DNA from: Pseudoips prasinana
Taxonomy: Eukaryota; Arthropoda; Insecta; Lepidoptera; Nolidae
Direction: 5' to 3'
Assembly (NCBI GenBank): GCA_951640165.1
Contig: OX621236.1
Span: 28,202,948-28,266,947 of the forward strand
Length of the DNA: 64,000 bases
Each line of letters opens with the position of its first letter. Position 1 is the stretch's first letter. This document shows positions 42,914-52,204 of the stretch, piece after piece. The notes under the pieces were generated by a model, which had not been told where the DNA came from, did not search any database, and saw only the letters and a program-made list of their open reading frames with translations. Made by a program: the position numbers and the translations under genes.

Positions 42914-45195
42914 CTAACGAGGACGCTCACAGTTGGTGACGTAACTTGCATCGATACAAGACTGCGACGCTTCGTCGAAGGCAAGACCGTAATCGCAGCC
43001 CAACAGCCGAGGATAACCGTCTTCGCAGCCAACGTACAACGAACACTCTTGACGATACCTGGAACAGATGCGATGGTTTACATTTGAGTTCTATCTGTCT
43101 AAAATGTATACAATTTTAGATAGATTTAACTTTTGGTTAGTTTGGCAAAAACTCATTTCGAGTTTCGATAACAGGTTCATTAGATCGTTCTTTCTTCTGT
43201 AATTAGTAAAACAACAATACGCAAAAATGTTGTAATAGGTACCTGTATTTGTAGACAATGTCGGAAATAACTCCGAACTCATCTATGGGTGGGTCAGGGC
43301 ATTTCAAATCTGCGAAAACTGAAAACAAATGATACATTTTTATACTCATAACTACAATGTTTTTTAAATATAGTTTAAAATATTTTCTGTTCTACAATGA
43401 TGCAGGCGACTTCTCCTTTTCTTTATTTTTCTTCTCTTAAGTTTGTCCGATAATCCGATTTGAACAAAAATTACATTGATGATTATTGGGATAAAATCGA
43501 AAGCATTTCCGAAGAAATTAAACAAAAAATCAGTATTCCCAAAGAACGAAGACATCCCGTAACAAAAACGGACGTCATAACCAAAAACCATGGAATAAAT
43601 AACTTTATAATCTCTTGTCCTTTAGAAAACATTGACATAACTGGGACCTACCTGCAGGGTTGCATTGTGGCACATTTATGGGCCAATCGCAGGTGCTGGT
43701 TTGGGTATTAAACACTAAACCTAGTGGGCAGTGCATGACAGTAGCTAGTCCATCGTCACAACTAATGTATGTGCTGCATTCGCCATCATTGGTTGAGAAC
43801 AATCCGTATTGTCGCGGACATTCATTGGTTGCTTGCGCAATTTCTGAAAATGAAACCACCTATGAAACTTAAATCGTATTACAGCAGCTAGTGGAAACGG
43901 TATCACTTACTCATTAGGATTTCAAGTTATATAAATAAATAACGATAGGGATAAAACTTACGTTCAGAAGCGCCCGCCATGCATTGAACTTCGGAAGGAT
44001 AAGAGCAAGGGTATTCATTGCGTTTTGCTGCAGGGTTAAAGTGAAGACCGTCTAAGCACGAATGCTTTATAGCTACATCACTCTGTAAGAAGATGATAAA
44101 CATTTTAATACTGCGTAATAACTAATTCTTTATGATACTTTAAGGAATTGTTGTTAAAATTTAGTGCACCAAGAAATTATGTTTTACTGACCTTGCATTC
44201 GATGTAAGTATCACATTCGTTGGAGACTGAGTAGTACCCATCCCCATGATCACAGACAAAATTCAATATTTGCGATGTGGCTATTGATGGTCTCTGTGTA
44301 ACGACGGCGGGAACCGGTCGCGTTGGGTATACAACTGCGGGTACGGGGTCGGGAAGCGGTCGCGTTGGGTATACAACTGCGGGTACGGGGGCGGGAACCG
44401 GTCGCGTTGGGTATACAACTGCGGGTACGGGTGATGGGGTTTGATAGGTCACAGGTTGTAGGATGGGCGGCGCTTGCGTGATGGGTGCGACTGGTTGTAT
44501 AACTGCTGGAGTAATTACAGCAGGCCTTACTGGTGGAGGCTGGACTACTGGAACAGGTCGTGGTTGTGGAGCTGGTTCAACTATTAGAGTGGGCGTAGGC
44601 CTGGGTTCAAGAACGGTTACAGGTTGGCGGATTGGTTGGGGGATTGGTTGGGGAAGGGGTGTGGGCCGAGTTTGAACAACTGTTGAAACAGTGGGTAAGG
44701 GTGCAGGGGTCTCTTTTTTTTCATCATTTACCCACATGGGAACATAGACTACATGTTGATTCGGGTGATTTTCTACTTCAGGTAATGTGGTGAGATCTGA
44801 GATTGTGTTTAGCAGTGGAGTGGATTCAGGAAGAAGAACTGTTGGTTGTGGCACTAGAGCTGACTGTGTAGGTTGTGGTGCCAGAATTTGCTGACGAGTG
44901 GTTACAGGATTCTGAGAATCAACGACCAACACTTGTGGAACAGGTTGTACAGGTGTAAGGACCCGTGGCGTAAGCGCATTACGCTGATATCTGACGTTAG
45001 AGGTTCCTCCACTGTATTCGACTCCATTAATAGTTTGTAACTGTGCAGTAACTGGAACACGGAAATAAGAAACTAATGATTGCAAAGACAAACAAACTAA
45101 ACTCATACAAACGGTGTACAAGAGCAAAGGAGACATAAGGACTACTCACCGGTTACTAGTAAAGGCAGTATAAATAATAATTTTGTCCGTAACAT
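42914..45195 (-). CDS. Secreted three-CBM14 chitin-binding protein (CPAP3/obstructor-like)
   Basis: This is a cuticle or chitin-matrix protein. Exons (minus) are 45150-45195, 44192-45051, 43962-44082, 43652-43843, 43243-43309 and 42914-43058. All sites are GT/AG and they join to 476 residues. Residues 1-18 form a signal peptide (MLRTKLLFILPLLVTVTA). Next is a ~250-residue Pro/Val/Thr-rich arm with 14-residue repeats (PVPAVVYPTRP). Three CBM14 (peritrophin-A) domains follow, at about 277-335 (FVCDHGDGYYSVSNECDTY), 350-402 (NECPRQYGLFSTND) and 408-470 (LKCPDPPIDEFGV). Each has six spaced cysteines. Three CBM14 domains are the mark of CPAP3/obstructor proteins, but the long Pro/Val arm is unusual for them. 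A paralogue with matching exon phases is at 59814-63622. Confidence 0.9.
44318..44440 (-). repeat. Three 42-bp tandem coding repeats
   Basis: Units around GGTCGCGTTGGGTATACAAC with near-identical sequence encode PVPAVVYPTRP blocks in the Pro/Val arm. The few differences suggest recent expansion. Confidence 0.85.
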
Positions 45196-45828
45196 CTTGG
45201 CGTGTATCTCCTTTGAGAGCTGCTTGCGACCGAACACTGACTACCTTACTGCACTGTACTTTTTTATAATTTTCTTTATAAACCTTGGAATGTAATGTGA
45301 TAAACGGAAACGTTGGCATTTCAATCTATTTTAAATCTATTTGGTGATTATTTAATGTGGCTAACCGCCTGCAATTGGTTATTATTAATTGCACGTAATA
45401 GAGTCGTTGGACAGGCCTATTATACTGACAATCTTGCCTATTAAAATGTCTCGTTTTTACCGTACTTATTTTTATTATTATGTTTATATTATTGTTCATT
45501 GTAAATATATGTTCTTCATTATAAATAAAACATTCTAACTGACGGAGATGGTGGAAAAATAGTTGGTCAAAAATTATTTTCTATGACGCCAACAGATATT
45601 GAATTACGGCTTGATTATGGAGATACGCTACGTTACGCGTCATGTCTCGCAGTCATTTCAAAACATATGACCATGTATAGAAAGAACACGTATATGTGCG
45701 TATGCGTACATGCAGAAGCGGTTCTTTGATGTGTAGTGTTGCACACATAGGAGTACACGACCGGTACCACTTTGTCGCACACGGTGTTAGCCTTTGCAAG
45801 GAAATTATTTAGGTAGGTATAGGATTCT

Positions 45829-46162
45829 CTGCGATGGCAGTGTGAGTAGTGTCATCTACTGCCGCCACGTGAAAGCAGCTATGGGATGACAGCGATCTTT
45901 TTGTGGCGCAGGCGCTGTGCCAGACTGGTAGGAGTCGGGAGGGCAATCCCGAGCCCTCCAAGGGTACATGTTCCAACCATCTGGGGCATGGCGCGCGAGG
46001 AGGGCACCGGAGAAGCATACCCGCGTTCCCGGGGCTCCCCCAGCAGGCACCAAGAGAAGTCCACGGCAGGTAGGTTTAGTCGGTGCTAGTCCGACATGCC
46101 CACCCGCAGACACTTTTTGCGGGTGGCATGAGTAGGCATTCCCCCTGCCTTATCAAAAAAAA
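45829..46162 (+). mobile_element. GC-rich retroelement with 13-bp target duplication
   Basis: GGTATAGGATTCT (45816-45828) and GGTATAGAATTCT (46163-46175) flank it. The 3' end has a hairpin (ATGCCCACCCGC ... GCGGGTGGCAT) and a short A-run. No clear pol III boxes or ORF; it could be a LINE 3' end or a SINE. Confidence 0.7.
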
Positions 46163-46227
46163 GGTATAGAATTCTAGGCTAAGTACTTAGGTAAGTGCCG
46201 TTGTGCACGCAGCATTGCAGAGAGTCC

Positions 46228-46275
46228 TTAACGTGACGCTTATAGCCAGATGCTCTCACCGGTAAGTAAGTAAGT
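46228..46275 (+). mobile_element. 5' fragment of the 5S-derived SINE
   Basis: It shares TGCTCTCACCGGT and the preceding CGCTTATAGC with the 5' end of the copy at 57537, then runs into GTAAGTAAGTAAG. Confidence 0.4.
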
Positions 46276-46701
46276 TAACGTGGCTGTGCAGTTTATGTTT
46301 GGCTAATAACCTAATTCCAACATGCACTATCTATAAAATAGCTCCATAAACGGACACTCGCGTGACACACCACACCACGGGAACCCTACGCCCCATAATC
46401 TACTGTAGAGAGAGAGAATCAAGTTCTTTAAAGTCGAGGCGCAAAAATAGAGGCGGTAGATTTTACTACATATTTTTTATTATTATGAATAGACATATAA
46501 TTAGTAAGTAGGTATGTATAGTTATATGATAAGAGTAGTACCTTATTATATAGTAATTCCTACACTAGCAACTTCCCCATCTCTGTAACTCCTTTCTCTT
46601 TTCACTACCTAGGATGCCTCGAAGAGTTCACACTTTGTGATAAGGCCGCCAATTGTATTATTATAATTTGTATGTTGGAGCTTTGTATTGTTTATTTAGG
46701 T

Positions 46702-46825
46702 GTACAGACACCAGCACATCAAGCTACCCCAATCTGTCAAATTTCCCCTATTGAAAGTAAACCTTATGATTTTGTGATAAAGAAATTTGACATGTTGGGA
46801 TAGCTGGTTGTGCTGGCATCTGTAC
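46702..46825. mobile_element. Palindromic MITE family 1, copy D
   Basis: Arms CAGACACCAGCACATCAAGC and GGTTGTGCTGGCATCTG are flanked by TA on both sides. Confidence 0.85.
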
Positions 46826-47014
46826 AGTAAAGAGTTTATCTGTATATGTAATATGTATCTACCTTTTAAACTAATCTTGGTCTACTTTTATCACTACAAA
46901 AATTTTATCAAAATAAATTCATCAAACTTCATTGAAATGTTTGGACAAGTGCATTGTTACCATCATAGAAATGACGTATTATGTTGGTCAGTAGACAAGA
47001 CCTAAACATTTTTA

Positions 47015-47565
47015 GGGTTCCGTAGCCAAATGGCAAAAAACCGAAACCCTTCTTTGGTGGATTCGTCATGTCTGTCTGTCTGTCCATCCGTTCGTAGTTC
47101 AGGTTAGGTAAAAAGTGGCTGTGCACTTTTTACCGAAACTATAAGAACTATACCTACTGGTGAAACTTGGTAAGTAGATGTATTCTGTGAACCGCATTAA
47201 GATGTTTACAAAAATATTGAAATAAATATACAATAAAATTTGGGGATTCCATTCCATCCATTCAAACCCATACATGTGGGATATTTATGGATAGGTCTTC
47301 AAAAATGATATTGAGGTTTCTAATATAATGTTTGGGTAAACTGAATAGTTTGCGCAAGAGACACTTCCAAAGTGGTAAAATATGTGTCCCCCCCTGCAAT
47401 TTCTAAAATAAGAGAATAATAATAAAACTAAAAAAATATGATGTATATTAGGATGCAAACTTCCACCGAAAATTGGTTTGAACGAGATCTAGTAAGTAGT
47501 TATCTGCTATACTGGCTGCTACGGAACCCTTGATGGGCGAGTCCGACTCGCACTTGGCCGCTTTT
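47015..47565. repeat. Dispersed lepidopteran-type repeat with short inverted ends
   Basis: The left end is AGGGTTCCGTAGCCAAATGG. The right end is GCTACGGAACCCTTGATGGG then GAGTCCGACTCGCACTTGGC. GGGTTCCGTAGC is inverted between the ends. A right-end fragment recurs at 28817. I know the motif as a common moth and butterfly repeat. Confidence 0.65.
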
Positions 47566-48002
47566 TATTTATTTGTGATTAAGTTCTGATGCAATGCATC
47601 AGGTGTTTAGATGAAATAGAATCGAATCTAAAACAAAACCAATGTGTAATAGATTATTTCTATAACTTTAAATTTCGATAATTAAACCTATACTCCTAAG
47701 CTTCACAATAACTTAATACAAGTTGGCTAAATAAAGAAATCAAAATTGTTACATGTTTTCATACAATCCTTAAATATCTATATGTAACTAGAAATAATTA
47801 TATTACAACCTTTTTAATTCTATATAAAAAAAAACATTTGTAGACTGTACAGAACTGCTGCATTTGCATGCTGCAATTCTGTACAGTGTACAAATGGCGC
47901 AACCCGCGACCACGAATTTGTTTATTTTTTTTAACATTACATAACATAACATCCATCAAATAATTTTGCTGTTGGTGTATATCTAATATCAAAATAAAAA
48001 AT

Positions 48003-48760
48003 CAAAATTCAAAATTATTTATTAGTCATTGAGTTTTACAAATATTTTAGCAGTGATAGCCACACTAGGCGATGCCTGTATCGAGGCTATCGATGTAATA
48101 CGGTTATCAGATAGGACTTAAATACATTTTTACAATAACTTAGATACACTATTACTTAGAAATTATTTTAAAAATTAATATCACATGACAGCAGATTCCT
48201 AGCAAATTAACTTGGAGATTTGTGAAACTAGTTGAATTAAAATTAAAATTTGTTGATTACAATTAATAGTTATACCTAGAAAAAGTAGGGGGTAAGGTGT
48301 AAGTTGGTGGTCGGTGAGTGTATGTGTGTGAGTATTGGTGTGACGGAGGGGGTGTGCGACTGTATGTTCTTTTGTGAGCGCAAGTCGAGTAGACTGTAAT
48401 ATGCATTTATTAGTTTGTTATTAGATTACTGTTTTAAGAAGTTGCTCAGTCTCTTTATACCTAGTTTAGTTTGTCGATGTAGTTTTTAGCCTTTGTTTGA
48501 GTTTCTCGAATTGTACTCGATTTAATATTACATTTGGTGGCAATTTTATTATATATAAAAGGAAACATATAGTTTTTAAATCATTTTGCGAATGTAGTTT
48601 TGATTTTTTGTGTAGGAACTTTAAAAACTCTGGATCTGAGTAGATTAGGGTAATTCAAAGACGTAATTACTGTTTTGTGTGTGCATATGGCTGCATTCAG
48701 AATGTAATATTTAATAAGTCTAAATAAGAGAGAAACATTAAGGGTTAGAACCCAAAAATT
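48003..48760 (-). pseudogene. Decayed LINE C-terminus and 3'UTR
   Basis: Reading the minus strand, HYILNAAICTHKTVITSLNY near 48700 and IIKLPPNVILNRVQFEKLKQ near 48520 resemble the C-terminal end of CR1/Jockey polymerases. A 3'UTR and an ATTTTGAATTTTG tail follow at 48003. Frames are broken. Confidence 0.5.
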
Positions 48761-48989
48761 TTGTATTTGGTATAGACTGGTTAATAGGGAATTCTGAGTA
48801 AGCGAGTGACCTTCGCGAGTCTGTACCTACTTACAAATACATTTTTCGTCCCCCATCTCGGAAAGAGTATTTTTGCTCTTCGATATCTGAGTGCAAAAGT
48901 CGTTTTAGTCGGGTAAAGTAAATTTGAATTTAGAACATCGTGTGCACTAACTATGGTGCCGAATTTATCATACCTACAACTGTTTTAAT

Positions 48990-49679
48990 TTATTAAATAC
49001 TAAGACTCGGAACCTTCTTGATGTACTTTTTTATAATTTGTTTTGAGCAATATTACTGTTCTATTACACACAAACTGTAGCAAAGTTACTTTAAGATTTT
49101 TTTAATTATTCCTAAGTAGTATTTGTTATAATTTAAACATTGTCCTCACCTTTGATACTTACATATCATAGTAATTAATACCTAAACTGAAATAAAGTAT
49201 TTATAATAAGATTTTTTCGCCATCGCATTTAGTCATTTCATCGCTAAGGTGTGATGAAAAGTTACGTGTTGCACTCGAGTGCAAAGATTTTTCACCTTGT
49301 GTTCTTTTGATTTTCTCGCTAATGCTCAGCAGGATTCTAATGTTTGAATCACTCGCTGCGCTCGTGATTCTATTTTGGAATCCTTCGCTTGCTCGGTTAT
49401 CAAAATCGAGCGCGCGACAAAAACACTTTTTTAGTGCAAACACATATCTACTAATACCTATTAATATAGTATAAAATTAATTTTATATCACAAACTTAAT
49501 TTACATTTAAATAAGAAAGATATCAAATTCAACTGTATGATATTTTAGTCGTTGCGCATTTGCTTCGTTATTTTTCCATTTCTTAACTATGCAAAACGTT
49601 GAAAGTTTGCTATTATGAACTAAAATTTTAATAAAAATATTAACAGATTTAAGGGTTAAAAGCGGGTGCCAGTTTGCCG
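48990..49679. other. Noncoding, possible dispersed repeat
   Basis: It includes a GC-richer block at 49210-49440 (CACTCGCTGCGCTCGTGATT). No gene is supported. Confidence 0.4.
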
Positions 49680-49752
49680 TTTGATAAGTTGAGCTATTTT
49701 ATAAGAAGAAGGTGGAGCACCTTCTTCTTATAAAATAGCTCAACTTATCAAA
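49680..49752. repeat. Perfect 35-bp palindrome with 3-base loop
   Basis: The left arm, TTTGATAAGTTGAGCTATTT and onward to GGTG, is matched without error by the reverse complement ending CAACTTATCAAA. The loop is GAG. Confidence 0.95.
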
Positions 49753-50097
49753 CCTTGAAAACACATGTTATGTTATTTTACTATGATAGCATAGATGTGA
49801 GGTAATTTAGCCATATAAATCGGTTTAAAAATCTCATGTTGGAAAAAGACACGTTCCTGTACGGTTATCACTTTTAATTTGCGGTAACTCATTTAAAAGT
49901 AACTATTTTTTAAGATCTATTGACTAATTGGCAGTTTACTTAATATAAATTAGTCACCCTAATGCGCTTTAAAATGGAAAGAGCATAATATTTTGGTTTT
50001 TTATCTGTGCATTGTTGTTGTTTTATCTTGCTGCTCCGTATGGCTGCTGCTCGAGTCATGCGCACGAAGCATAAGACGCAGCCACGTAAGTGATAAA

Positions 50098-50242
50098 TAC
50101 GCTAGCACATCAAGCTACCCCAATCTTTAAAATCTCCCCAAATGAAAGTGAACCTCATGCTTATGTGATTAAGTTTCAATTTAATAGATTTTGAAATTCA
50201 TAAAAGAAATTTGACAGATGCTGGATGTCCTGGCGTTTGTAC
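50098..50242. mobile_element. Palindromic MITE family 1, copy E (degraded)
   Basis: It carries GCTAGCACATCAAGCTACCC at the left and GATGTCCTGGCGTTTGTAC at the right, with a short insertion in the core. Confidence 0.75.
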
Positions 50243-50249
50243 TATCATT

Positions 50250-50506
50250 ATAAGGCTGATTTCAGAGTCGCGCCGGCGAGCGGCGCCGTCCAAACGCGCG
50301 CGCTTACAATTACACTAGATAGAAGTTGCGTTTCATAGTCACGCAGTTCAAACGCGCCGCCGGTGACACGCGCGCCGTCGGCCAGCGCTGCTCGAGCTCC
50401 TCTACTGGCAGCTAGCGTTTCAGAGTGACGCGTCTCGCACGCGCCGCTGTTGAGATGCGCTGGCCACCGGCGCGTGCCGCGCGCGTCACTCTGAAATCAG
50501 ACTTAA
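50250..50506. mobile_element. GC-rich MITE with GGCTGATTTCAGAGT ends
   Basis: The left GGCTGATTTCAGAGTCGCGC matches the reverse complement of the right, GTCTGATTTCAGAGTGACGC. The interior is rich in CGCGC and repeats TTTCAGAGTGACGCG. There is no ORF. Confidence 0.75.
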
Positions 50507-51177
50507 TGTTTAGTAATGTCACATTTTACAATAATTCTGAATAACAATCCCAATAAATAAATCTATTACTGAATGGCCTCTGGAAATCATAATTTGTCAG
50601 TTTTATTTGGCTAACATACTTTAATGACATGTTATGTTACACATACCAAAGACATCTAAATTCTACAGGAGGTCAATAAGTCCTTCTTTGTATTCGAATT
50701 ACCAGACACTAAAAAAAGCCCGTGAAGTCTATACTAATCTATACTAATATTATAAAGAGGAAAGGTTTGTAATGTTTGTATGTATGTAAAATGCCTATAC
50801 ATCGCATGTGCTGCGAAAACTATAGACGATAGAACAAAAAAGGTACCACAATATTAAATAACATATAAATATCTACAAAAAAAATGTCGCGATAGCATGT
50901 GTCTAACTATTGTAGTTATGTCACTATAACGACTTTTTAGCATTTTAAAATGTAATAGAAATTCCGACCAAAATCAGACCAAGTTATTTATACCTTTGCC
51001 ATAATCCTTACCTAAATAAATGATTTCTCAAGCAAGGCTGTTTAAATACCTGTAAATACTTTTTTGTTTACCTGTAAATTGTTTTAAAAATGTTGCAGGG
51101 CAGGAGTGCAGGAAAGTTGGAAATCCTGGTATAAAAAATGATGCGGCATTGGGAAGAGTGTACAGCGTTCATCCTGA

Positions 51178-51220
51178 GTGTTTTTACCTCAGGGGTAGTA
51201 GTACCCTGAGGTAAAAACAC
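51178..51220. repeat. Palindrome GTGTTTTTACCTCAGGG
   Basis: Arms of about 19 bases (GTGTTTTTACCTCAGGGGTA and TACCCTGAGGTAAAAACAC) pair with one unpaired base around a four-base loop. Confidence 0.85.
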
Positions 51221-51277
51221 GACGCCCAACATCGTTCCAGAACTTAAAAAACTTGTGTGTACTTATGTAGACGCGTT

Positions 51278-51587
51278 AGAAGTTATACTTCTTAATATAC
51301 AACTTGAACATAGTTATCAATTTTCATACCACCTAGAACTAACGTCATGCTGTTATTTTTACAATGCGCGCGTACGATGCGCGCGCATCGTAAAAATTCA
51401 CTCTCATACATTTTCATACCACCTAGAACTAACTTCATGCTGTTATTTTTACGATGCGTAAAAATTCACTCTCATACCACCTAGAAATAACTTCATACTG
51501 TAAAATTTTTTGGTGTCGGTGTGCGCGCGCATCGTAAAAATTCACTCTCATCATTTTTCTCCATCGCGCCAAAAGAAGTATAACTTC
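51278..51587. repeat. Minisatellite-like repeats between inverted GAAGTATAACTTC ends
   Basis: Three degraded units share CATACCACCTAGAACTAAC, TCATGCTGTTATTTTTAC and ATCGTAAAAATTCACTCTCA. AGAAGTTATACTTCT stands at the left edge and AGAAGTATAACTTC at the right. Confidence 0.7.
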
Positions 51588-51604
51588 AAAAACAGTTGAC
51601 GGAG

Positions 51605-51850
51605 TTACTTAAGTAGTTAGTTAATGGGACAACCGGAAGGGGAAGGCCACGTCGAACATTCTCTGACCAAATTAGAGATGTTCTCAAGAAAGGGCAGGTC
51701 AGAAGTACCCTAAACCGGCGAGCATGTATGAAGAATATACCTAATGACAGTAATCGAGGCAAAAGAAGTATGCAAAGATCGTGAGAAATGGAAATACGTT
51801 GTCTCTGCCTACCCTCTGGGAAACAGGCGTGAGTCTATGTATGTATGGAG
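51605..51850 (+). mobile_element. RTE-type LINE 3'-end fragment
   Basis: It encodes pieces such as [20 protein letters not shown] and [16 protein letters not shown] in shifting frames, as at the C-terminus of RTE polymerases. It ends in TATGTATGTATG. A related fragment is at 57475-57862. Confidence 0.65.
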
Positions 51851-52179
51851 TTACTTAAGAAACTTACCAAGCCGCTTGCCGAGATAGAGGTTTACGTTAT
51901 GCCAAAATGTTTAAAAAATAAATGTTCATCCATGTGAAGCCGGGACAGGCCGCTAGTATCTGATAAAATTCGAGATAAAAATCATACATAAGTCATCAAA
52001 TATTTATTTGTTATAATTAATAGGTAGTCTCACACATTTGTTATAATTTATTCCATGGCATACAAATAAAATATTAACAAGGTTTAACTTATGTAAGTAT
52101 AACAATTAACCTTCGAGCATTTGGAAAAATGACTAAATGCGCGAAGTAATTAAATGATATAGCGTCATTGAAACATAAT

Positions 52180-52204
52180 ATTATAATAATAATAATAATA
52201 ATAA
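52180..52204. repeat. (TAA)n left of the Dong/R4 element
   Basis: A run of ATAATAATAATAATAA ends directly at the first C of the element. A matching run continues on the other side at 56698, so one microsatellite has been split. Confidence 0.85.

Noticed and set aside
44463..44675. Plus-strand Gly-rich ORF
   Set aside because: It is the antisense shadow of the Pro/Val-rich exon of the chitin-binding gene.
45809..46113. Overlapping ORFs in the GC-rich block as a small gene
   Set aside because: Open frames occur on both strands because the block is GC-rich; it is bounded by a target duplication and looks like a retroelement.
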